64,000 nt of DNA from Streptomyces sp. NRRL B-24085 (GTDB lineage Bacteria > Actinomycetota > Actinomycetes > Streptomycetales > Streptomycetaceae), in the NCBI RefSeq assembly GCF_001282115.1, contig NZ_LJBR01000097.1, forward strand, positions 1-64,000, in the 5' to 3' direction. Within the stretch, counting starts at the first letter, position 1. Every line of letters begins with the position of its first letter. The translations under genes and the position numbers were made by a program. Shown here one piece after another: positions 35,833 to 42,515 of this stretch. Below the pieces are notes generated by a model. The model did no database searches. It was not told the origin of the DNA and worked only from the letters and a program-made list of their open reading frames with translations.

Positions 35833-36729
35833 ATGACTGGCTCGACCCCTCCCTGGAAGCGCCGCTCTCTCCGCAGGGGAGCGGACCAGGGGCCGTCCGG
35901 CGGCCCCCACCGCGCGCGTGACGACGAGCGGGGCTCCGCCGATCCGGGAGCCTCGCTCGAACCGGTCGCCGACCGGGCTGACCTCCCGGCGACGACCGGA
36001 TCGACCAGGTCGCCCGCGCCCGTCGCCAGGCGACGGGTGGCGGCGATCCGGGACAGGGCCCGGGAAGGGGCCCGCAAGGGCGGCAGCCGGGCCAGGGCGG
36101 GCCTGGCGTACCTCGCCGACCGGATCATCGAGAACGCCCCGCGTATCCCCGTACGCGACCTCGCGACCCTCCGGCGTCAGTTCCCCGGTCTGGGGCCCGA
36201 GGAGCTCGCGGACAAGCTCGTCACGGGCGCCGCGAGCGCCACGGCGACGGTCGGAGCGGGGGTCGGCGCCGCGGCGATGCTCCCCGTGCCGCCCGCGATG
36301 CCGACGGAACTGGCCGCCGAGATCACCGGCGTGGCCGCCATCGAGCTGAAGCTGATCGCCGAACTCCACGAGGTCTACGGCGTACGGCCGCCCGGCAACC
36401 TCAAGGAGCGCAGCACCGCGTACCTGAACTCCTGGTCGGGCGAGCGCGGGATCGACGTGAAGAAGCCGGCGACGGTGAGCGGCGCCCTCAACAGCCAGAT
36501 GAAGCAGCAGTTGCGGCAGCAGATCATGAAGCGGATGATCCGCGACCTGCCCAACCTCATGCCGTTCCTGGTCGGCGCGGCCGTGGGGGCGGTCATGAAC
36601 CGCCGGGACACCAGAAAGCTCGCCGGGCGGATCCGCAAGGACCTGCGCAAGGTCCAGGTGCCCTGGAGCGACCTGCCGCCGCTGCCGGCCCTGGAGGTCC
36701 CGAAGAACCCGCTGGAGCTGGAGAAGTAA
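35833..36729 (+). CDS. Conserved actinobacterial protein of unknown function (298 residues)
   Basis: A 298-residue protein. The first about 80 residues are Arg/Ser/Asp/Pro-rich and probably disordered. Residues about 95-250 form a helical domain with a small-residue hydrophobic segment (ASATATVGAGVGAAAMLPVP), EITGVAAIELKLIAELHEVY, and MPFLVGAAVGAVMNRRDTRK near the end, so it may touch or span the membrane. The C-terminus is a Pro/Leu-rich tail. It starts 14 bp after the DUF4193 stop and is probably cotranscribed. I do not recognise a defined family. Confidence 0.75.
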   Translation: MTGSTPPWKRRSLRRGADQGPSGGPHRARDDERGSADPGASLEPVADRADLPATTGSTRSPAPVARRRVAAIRDRAREGARKGGSRARAGLAYLADRIIENAPRIPVRDLATLRRQFPGLGPEELADKLVTGAASATATVGAGVGAAAMLPVPPAMPTELAAEITGVAAIELKLIAELHEVYGVRPPGNLKERSTAYLNSWSGERGIDVKKPATVSGALNSQMKQQLRQQIMKRMIRDLPNLMPFLVGAAVGAVMNRRDTRKLAGRIRKDLRKVQVPWSDLPPLPALEVPKNPLELEK

Positions 36730-36792
36730 GACTTCCGTGAGAACTCGGGGCCCCACCGTCCCCGAGGTCGGGTGAAGCCGTGCACGAACGTT

Positions 36793-37257
36793 CTAGGCGG
36801 CGGCCGTGCGAGCCGTCCTCAGCGCCTCGGCCAGCCGCTCCGGCTCGCGCGTCGACAGGTACAGGTAGGGCGTCGGGTCGTCCGGGTCGGTGACCTCCAC
36901 CTTCAGCGCCCTCGGGATGTAGGCCCGCAGCAGCAGGAAGGCGCGGGTGTCGGCCTTGTAGGTCCGCCAGGCGCGCGCCTCCTCCGGGTCGAGGATCTCC
37001 GCCTCGCCCAGCGCCGACACCGGGATCTTCGCCTCGCCCGCGATCAGCGAGTCACCCACGACGCGGATGCGCAGCGAGCCGTAGGAACTGGCGACGACCG
37101 CCGCCGCGGCGGTGCCGCCGACCAGGCCGCCGAGCAGCGGAAGCGTCCCGAAGGGGAGCAGGATCAACGCGAAGGAGACCCCGACCAGGAAGGAGATCAG
37201 CCACCAGGAGCGGGGGGCGGTGAGGCGTTCGTCGTACGGGACGGCGGAGGGCTGCAT
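36793..37257 (-). CDS. DUF3093 family membrane protein
   Basis: A 154-residue protein with two adjacent membrane helices near the N-terminus (about 18-38 and 40-60) and a soluble C-terminal domain with DEEARAWRTYKADTRAFLLL and TPYLYLSTREPERLAEAL. This matches DUF3093, an actinobacterial family commonly placed next to dut. The gene is divergent from the thioesterase-dut operon, with 58 bp between starts. Function unknown. Confidence 0.85.
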   Translation of the reverse strand: MQPSAVPYDERLTAPRSWWLISFLVGVSFALILLPFGTLPLLGGLVGGTAAAAVVASSYGSLRIRVVGDSLIAGEAKIPVSALGEAEILDPEEARAWRTYKADTRAFLLLRAYIPRALKVEVTDPDDPTPYLYLSTREPERLAEALRTARTAAA

Positions 37258-37301
37258 GGAACCAAGCTTGGCACGGTGTCCTGATACCTCCGACGCGCGG
37301 G

Positions 37302-37307
37302 TAAGGT
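37302..37307 (+). promoter_or_regulatory. -10 hexamer of a probable leaderless promoter
   Basis: TAAGGT, 8 nt before GTG 37316, no ribosome-binding site. Confidence 0.5.
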
Positions 37308-37315
37308 CTGCGCCT

Positions 37316-37900
37316 GTGAGTGGTACTTCCCCGGCTCTCCAGCCTCCCGCCGACGCGTCGCGACCTGTGCGACACCCGGAAGCCCCCGCGCCCGGTGAGC
37401 TGCTCGGTGCGCACTACGGCCAGTGTTTCGGCTGTGGCGGCGAGCAGTCGCACGGGCTGCACCTGGAGGCGCGGGCCGGCGAGGGGGTCTCGGTCACCGC
37501 CGAGTTCACCGTGCGCCCCGCCCATCAGGGTGCTCCCGGCCTCGCGCACGGCGGTGTGCTCGCCACCGCCCTCGACGAGACCTTGGGCTCGCTCAACTGG
37601 CTGCTGCGCACGATCGCCGTGACCGGACGCCTGGAGACCGACTTCGTACGGCCGGTGCCGGTCGGCACGGTGCTGTACCTGGAGGCCGAGGTGACCGCGG
37701 TGGCCGGGCGGAAGATCTACTCGACCGCGACCGGCCGGATCGGCGGTCCCGAGGGGCCCGTGGCGGTCCGTGCCGACGCCCTGTTCGTCGAGGTCAAGGT
37801 CGACCACTTCATCGACAACGGCCGCCCGGAGGAGATCCGGGCCGCCATGGACGACCCGGACCAGGTCCGGCGTGCCCGTGCCTTCGAGGTGAACCCGTGA
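37316..37900 (+). CDS. PaaI-type hotdog thioesterase
   Basis: A 194-residue hotdog-fold protein. The conserved stretch HQGAPGLAHGGVLATALDET contains the His-Gly-Gly and acidic residues of PaaI-like acyl-CoA thioesterases, and CFGCGGEQSHGLHL upstream is typical of the subgroup. It should hydrolyse an acyl- or aryl-CoA in the cytoplasm. Its stop overlaps the dut start by 4 bp (GTGA), which implies translational coupling. GTG 37316 appears leaderless. Confidence 0.88.
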   Translation: MSGTSPALQPPADASRPVRHPEAPAPGELLGAHYGQCFGCGGEQSHGLHLEARAGEGVSVTAEFTVRPAHQGAPGLAHGGVLATALDETLGSLNWLLRTIAVTGRLETDFVRPVPVGTVLYLEAEVTAVAGRKIYSTATGRIGGPEGPVAVRADALFVEVKVDHFIDNGRPEEIRAAMDDPDQVRRARAFEVNP

Positions 37901-38448
37901 GCCGTGATCCCCTGAACGTGCTGATCCGGCGCGTCGACCCCGACGTACCGCTTCCGTCGTACGCGCACCCCGGTGACGCGGGGGCCGATCTGCGGACCAC
38001 CGAGAGCCGTGAACTCAAGCCCGGCGAGCGGGCCGTGCTGCCCACGGGGGTGTCTGTGGCGCTGCCGGAGGGGTACGCGGCCTTCGTGCACCCACGATCC
38101 GGTCTCGCCGCCCGCTGCGGTGTCGCTCTCGTGAATGCCCCGGGGACGGTTGATGCCGGGTACCGTGGGGAGATCAAGGTGATCGTGGTGAATCTCGACC
38201 CGCACGAGTCGGTGCGGTTCGAGCGTTTCGACCGGATCGCCCAACTCGTCGTCCAGCAGGTCGAGAGGGTCCGCTTCCAGGAGGTGGCGGAGCTTCCCGA
38301 GTCGGCGCGGGCCGAGGGGGGCTTCGGGTCCACCGGCGGTCACGCCGCCGTGGGCGACGGGGGCGATACAGGCGATGCGGCCGCCGCGGGCGGTCATACG
38401 GGTGGGAATCGATACGCTTCGGTCGTATCCGACCGGGAAGGACAGTGA
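37897..38448 (+). CDS. dut: dUTP diphosphatase
   Basis: A 183-residue trimeric dUTPase that cleaves dUTP to dUMP and pyrophosphate, keeping uracil out of DNA. The five motifs are present: AHPGDAGADL, HPRSGLA (motif 2), NAPGTVDAGYRGEI with catalytic Asp, FDRIAQLVVQ, and GGFGSTGG. After motif 5 the chain runs on for about 34 residues of Gly/Ala/Asp/His low complexity, beyond the usual length of about 150. GTG 37897 is coupled to the upstream gene; DUF3710 follows immediately. Confidence 0.94.
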   Translation: MSRDPLNVLIRRVDPDVPLPSYAHPGDAGADLRTTESRELKPGERAVLPTGVSVALPEGYAAFVHPRSGLAARCGVALVNAPGTVDAGYRGEIKVIVVNLDPHESVRFERFDRIAQLVVQQVERVRFQEVAELPESARAEGGFGSTGGHAAVGDGGDTGDAAAAGGHTGGNRYASVVSDREGQ

Positions 38449-38449
38449 C

Positions 38450-39208
38450 GTGTTCGGACGTCGCAAGAAGAAGGGTGCCGCCGAGGACGCGGCCGGCGAG
38501 GCCGAGCAGGTCGTCGACAGCGTCGACACTGAGGCGGACGACGTGGAGCGCGAGCGCGTGCGGCTGGAGCCGGAGCCGCGGCCCGACGGGCCCTGGGACA
38601 GCAGCGAGGTGCGCGACCCCGCCGAGGGCCGGGTGGACCTGGGCGGTCTCTTCGTGCCCGGCGTGGACGGCATGGAGCTGCGGGTCGAGGTCGCGGGCGA
38701 CGCTATCGTCGCGGCCACCGTCGTGCTGCGCGACAGCGCCATCCAGCTCCAGGCTTTCGCCGCGCCCAAGCGCGAGGGCATCTGGGGCGAGGTGCGCGAG
38801 GAGATCGGCTCCGGCATCACCCAGCAGGGCGGCATCGTCGACGAGGTCGAGGGTCCGCTGGGCTGGGAGCTGCGTGCCCAGGTGCCGGTGCAGCTGCCGG
38901 ACGGCACAGGCGGCTTCCAGGTCGTGCGGTTCGTGGGTGTGGACGGCCCGCGCTGGTTCCTGCGCGGTGTGATCTCGGGTCAGGGCGCGGTGCAGCCGCA
39001 GGCGGCCGGGCTCCTGGAGCAGATCTTCCGGGACACGGTCGTGGTCCGAGGCGAGGGCCCGATGGCGCCCCGCGACCCGATCGTCCTCAAGCTGCCGAAC
39101 GACGCCCAGATGGTCCCCGAGGGCGTCCAGCAGCAGGAAGAGGGCTCCCGCTTCTCCGGCGGCATGGGCCAGCTCCAGCGTGGCCCTGAGATCACCGAGG
39201 TCCGCTAG
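38450..39208 (+). CDS. DUF3710 family protein
   Basis: A 252-residue soluble actinobacterial protein. A short basic start (VFGRRKKKGAAED) leads to an acidic linker and the conserved DUF3710 domain (VDLGGLFVPGVDGMELRVEV ... FAAPKREGIWGEVREEI ... VRFVGVDGPRWFLRGV). GTG 38450 has GGAAGG 8-9 nt upstream and begins 2 nt after the dut stop. The gene commonly follows dut in actinobacteria, but its function is unknown. A stem-loop ends the operon. Confidence 0.87.
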   Translation: MFGRRKKKGAAEDAAGEAEQVVDSVDTEADDVERERVRLEPEPRPDGPWDSSEVRDPAEGRVDLGGLFVPGVDGMELRVEVAGDAIVAATVVLRDSAIQLQAFAAPKREGIWGEVREEIGSGITQQGGIVDEVEGPLGWELRAQVPVQLPDGTGGFQVVRFVGVDGPRWFLRGVISGQGAVQPQAAGLLEQIFRDTVVVRGEGPMAPRDPIVLKLPNDAQMVPEGVQQQEEGSRFSGGMGQLQRGPEITEVR

Positions 39209-39222
39209 GCGTACGACATCGA

Positions 39223-39252
39223 GGGCCGTACCCCGTCACGGGGTGCGGCCCT
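39223..39252 (+). terminator. Terminator after the thioesterase-dut-DUF3710 operon
   Basis: GGGCCGTACCCCG (39223-39235) and CGGGGTGCGGCCC (39239-39251), near-perfect 13-bp stem with loop TCA, followed by TTCC. Confidence 0.75.
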
Positions 39253-39287
39253 TCCGCATGCACGGGGGCGTTTTCGTGCGCGGGGCC

Positions 39288-39359
39288 TTGACGCGGGATT
39301 GGTCTGTACCTACCTTCTCGGCTCAACGCGTCTGTTCATAAAGGCGCTTCGCGTTCATA
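39288..39359 (+). promoter_or_regulatory. Promoter and direct-repeat operator candidate for the alginate lyase gene
   Basis: TTGACG (39288-39293) and TACCTT (39311-39316) with an ideal 17-nt spacer form one of the best sigma-70-like promoters of the window. Downstream, the heptamer GTTCATA occurs twice (39334-39340 and 39353-39359), 19 bp apart, inside the transcribed leader. A repressor bound there would block elongation or initiation. Confidence 0.6.
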
Positions 39360-39384
39360 TACGAGAACGGAAGGCCCCCCACGT

Positions 39385-40551
39385 ATGCGCAGAACCGCTC
39401 TCCTGGCCGCCGTCGCGGCCCTCGCCGCCGGTGCTCTCGCCGTGCCCGCCGACGCGGCGCCCGCCACCTTCGCCCACCCCGGAGTCACCGTCTCCCAGGG
39501 GCAGTTGGACTTCGCCCGCAGCAAGGTCAACGCGGGTGCCCAGCCCTGGAAGGGCGCCTTCGACGCCATGCTGGCGAGCAAGTACGCCGACCTGAACCGC
39601 ACGCCCAAGCCGCGCGCGGTCGTCGAGTGCGGCTCGTACTCGAACCCCAACTACGGCTGCACCGACGAGCGCGAGGACGCGATCGCCGCCTACACCGACG
39701 CGCTCGCCTGGTACATCACCCGCGACGAGCGGTACGCCAAGAAGTCCATCCAGCTCATGGACGCCTGGTCAGCCGTGATCACGGACCACACCAACAGCAA
39801 CGCGCCCCTCCAGACCGGCTGGGCGGGCTCCTCCTGGCCCAGGGCCGCCGAGATCATCAAGTACACGTACAGCGGGGGCTGGGCCAACTCCGGACGCTTC
39901 GCGACCATGCTCCGGAACGTCTACCTGCCCGAGGTCATCAACGGCTCGAACTCCAACGGCAACTGGGAGCTGTCGATGATGGAGGCGGCCGTCGGCATCT
40001 CCGTCTTCCTGGAGGACAGGACGTCGTACGACAAGGCCATGGCGAAGTTCCGCACCCGTACCGCGGCCTACGTGTACCTCGCCTCCGACGGCGAGCTGCC
40101 GAAGACCGTGCCGAGCCAGAACCTCAACACCCGGGACAAGATCGTGGGTTACTGGCAGGGGCAGTCCACCTTCGTCACCGGGCTCACCCAGGAGACCTGC
40201 CGGGACTTCACGCACACCGGGTACGGCATCTCCGCGATCTCGCACGTCGCCGAGACGAGCCGGATCCAGGGGGAGGACCTGTACGGCACCGACGTGGGCG
40301 AGCGGCTGCGGCAGGCGCTGGGGTTCCAGTCCAAGTACGAACTGGGGACGGCCGTGCCGAGCTGGCTGTGCGGCGGGTCGCTGAAGCTGGGGCTCGGGCC
40401 GGTCACCGAGGTCGGGTACAACGCGCTGCACAACAGGCTCGGCGTGGCCATGACCAACACCCAGACGCTGACCGAGCGGAACCGGCCGGCGGGCAGCAAC
40501 AACCTCTTCGTGGCCTGGGAGACCCTCACGCACGGGGACAACCCGAGCTGA
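39385..40551 (+). CDS. Secreted alginate-lyase-family polysaccharide lyase
   Basis: A 388-residue exported protein. The signal peptide (RRTALLAAVAALAAGALAVP) probably ends at ADAAPA near residue 24. The mature chain has the all-helical alginate_lyase fold: AYTDALAWYITRDERYAKK, NWELSMMEAAVGISVFLED (Asn/His-bearing active-site region), DFTHTGYGISAISHVAET (catalytic His and Tyr candidates). It should cleave alginate or a related uronate polymer by beta-elimination outside the cell. A good promoter and a short direct repeat precede it, suggesting substrate-responsive control. Other uptake genes are not adjacent. Confidence 0.85.
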   Translation: MRRTALLAAVAALAAGALAVPADAAPATFAHPGVTVSQGQLDFARSKVNAGAQPWKGAFDAMLASKYADLNRTPKPRAVVECGSYSNPNYGCTDEREDAIAAYTDALAWYITRDERYAKKSIQLMDAWSAVITDHTNSNAPLQTGWAGSSWPRAAEIIKYTYSGGWANSGRFATMLRNVYLPEVINGSNSNGNWELSMMEAAVGISVFLEDRTSYDKAMAKFRTRTAAYVYLASDGELPKTVPSQNLNTRDKIVGYWQGQSTFVTGLTQETCRDFTHTGYGISAISHVAETSRIQGEDLYGTDVGERLRQALGFQSKYELGTAVPSWLCGGSLKLGLGPVTEVGYNALHNRLGVAMTNTQTLTERNRPAGSNNLFVAWETLTHGDNPS

Positions 40552-40563
40552 AGCTGTTGAAGG

Positions 40564-40598
40564 CCGGGCGCCGGACGGTGATACTGGCGCCCGGTTTC
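40564..40598 (+). terminator. Terminator after the alginate lyase gene
   Basis: CCGGGCGCC (40564-40572) and GGCGCCCGG (40586-40594), 9-bp stem with 13-nt loop, then TTTC. Confidence 0.65.
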
Positions 40599-40637
40599 GC
40601 GGGTCCGCGGGTCTCGCGGTTTCATGGGGGAGGACGC

Positions 40638-41330
40638 ATGACTCAGGTGGTCACCGAGACCATGGTGCGGGTCGAGGACATCCACAGGTCGTTCGGTGAA
40701 GGGGCCGCGGCGGTGCACGCGCTGCGCGGGGTCTCCTTCGAGGTGCCGCGCGGTGAACTCGTCGCCCTCAAGGGGCGTTCGGGCTCCGGGAAGACCACGC
40801 TCCTCAACATCGTCGGCGGGCTCGACCGGCCCGACCGGGGACGGGTCGAGCTCGACGGGGTCGACATCGCGGGGCTGGACGAGGACGGGCTGCTGGCCCT
40901 GCGCCGGGACCGTATCGGCTTCGTGTTCCAGTCCTTCGGGCTCATCCCGATCCTCACCGCGGCCGAGAACGTGGGCGTGCCGATGCGGCTGCGCCGGATG
41001 GACGCACGCGCGCGTGAGGAGCGCGTCGAGCTGCTGCTGGCCCTGGTCGGACTCGCGGACCACGCCGAGCAGCGGCCCGGCGAGCTCTCCGGGGGCCAGC
41101 AGCAGCGGGTCGCCATCGCCCGAGCGCTGGCCAACAACCCCGCCCTCCTCGTCGCCGACGAGCCGACCGGCCAACTGGACGCGGAGACGGGCCACGCGGT
41201 CATGGAGCTGCTGAGGGCCGTCGTACACAGCGAGAACGTCACGGCGCTGGTCGCCACGCACGACGCGACCCTGCTGGACCTGGCGGACCGGGTCCTGGAG
41301 TTGGGGGACGGGGAGATCGTGGGGGCGTGA
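40638..41330 (+). CDS. ABC transporter ATP-binding protein (LolD/MacB type), no permease nearby
   Basis: A 230-residue ATPase of the FtsE/LolD/MacB group. Walker A GRSGSGKTTL (about residue 48), Q-loop FVFQSFGLIP, signature [15 protein letters not shown], Walker B LLVADEPTG and the H-loop THD. ATG 40638 follows GGGGGAGGACGC. Normally such a gene is followed by an FtsX-like permease gene. None is present; instead about 1.2 kb of non-coding degenerate repeat follows. The partner must be encoded elsewhere, or the locus has lost it. Confidence 0.9.
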   Translation: MTQVVTETMVRVEDIHRSFGEGAAAVHALRGVSFEVPRGELVALKGRSGSGKTTLLNIVGGLDRPDRGRVELDGVDIAGLDEDGLLALRRDRIGFVFQSFGLIPILTAAENVGVPMRLRRMDARAREERVELLLALVGLADHAEQRPGELSGGQQQRVAIARALANNPALLVADEPTGQLDAETGHAVMELLRAVVHSENVTALVATHDATLLDLADRVLELGDGEIVGA

Positions 41331-42515
41331 GACGCCTTGCCCGAGGGGCCGGCTTCTGTGGGCGCGAGGGTGGCGGTTGCGGGCCGGGAGGGCTGCGGAG
41401 CGGTTCCGGTGCGTGGGGGGCCGCTTACCGGGTACGGGTTGCCGCCTGGCTGTGGGCGCCGGTCGTGGCCGTGGCGCCGGGGACGGGGCGCCCGGCGGGA
41501 CGTGTAGGGAACCGGGGGCTGTCGGTCCTCGCTTCGCGTCCTACGGTCCGACTGGACTGCGGAAGGTGCTCCGGTGCGTTCGGGGCGGCGGGCCGCCGCA
41601 TGGCTGCGGCAGCGGTGCTCGCCGACCGTGGCCGTGGGGCCGGGGGGCGCGACTTTTTCCGGACGGGACATCGAGGCTGGCCAGCAGCCGTCACGGGCCG
41701 TCTCGCGACGCGCGAGGCGGGGGGCTTCCCGAGGGTGGGGAAGCGAGTCGCGGCCCGGGGTTCCGTCATGCGAGTGGGGCCGTGGAGCCCGTCGCAGGGA
41801 CGCCGCCGCGGGGCTCAAGACGCCGGAATCTTGCTAAGACCTCGCGGCGCCCTCACGAGGGCGGGTGGGGCTGTTCGAGTCCGTTGTAGGGGTGCTGCCG
41901 CAGGACTCAAGGCCCCGGGCGCCCCCGCCGAGGCTGCGCGGTGCCCTCACGCCAGCGGGGAGGGCTGTCGAGCCCGTTGCCAGGCGGCGGCGTCGCCATG
42001 AGCCCCGAACCGCCCAGGGTCTGTCACGAGATCCCCGTCGTGTCCCACGAGAACGGGCGGGCTGTGCAGCCTGTTGCTGGGCGGCCGACGTCACCTCAGG
42101 CTGGTGCGCCTGGCGCCTTGCCGAGGCCCCGGCGGCCGCACGGCAATGGGCGGGACAGTCGAGCCCGTTGCCGGGCTGGGGACGCCATGGGCGGCGAGGG
42201 CCTGGCGTCTCCCCGAGATCCCCGTCGTACCTCCATGAGGGCGCAGGGCTGTCGAGCCCTTCGCCGGGGGGCAGCGTCGCCATGGGCCCGACGTGTCCAG
42301 CGGCTCCTTGTGGGCTCCGTCGTGCCCTCACGGCGGAAGGACAGGCTGCTGCCTTCACTGGCGCTTGATGCGTCCGGTGCCCCGAGATCCCCGCCGCCCC
42401 CCCGTCAGGGTTACGTCAAAGACCGCTCGTGGAGTCCCTTCCGGAGGCCCCCGTGGTGTCGGCGGTCGTAAGGTCGTCGCTGGGCAGGTGGTGGTGACCG
42501 GAAGACGATGGGGAC
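41331..42515. repeat. Gene-free region with a degenerate tandem repeat of about 94 bp
   Basis: No frame here looks coding. Between about 41776 and 42340 a unit recurs at near-constant spacing: the anchor GGGCTGTCGAGCCC or a close variant begins at 41868, 41962, 42059, 42152 and 42246 (steps 94, 97, 93, 94), with a more diverged copy at 41776. Other parts of the unit repeat in phase: GCCCTCACG at 41849 and 41943, and CGAGATCCCCG at 42027, 42214 and 42383. Each unit has small hairpins (GGGCT/AGCCC; GCCCTC/GAGGGC). Weaker traces may extend left to about 41440. The unit is not linked to insertion-sequence genes. Confidence 0.75.

Noticed and set aside
41776-42400. CRISPR array
   Set aside because: Repeats are degenerate and contiguous in phase, without short exact repeats and unique spacers, and no cas genes are near.
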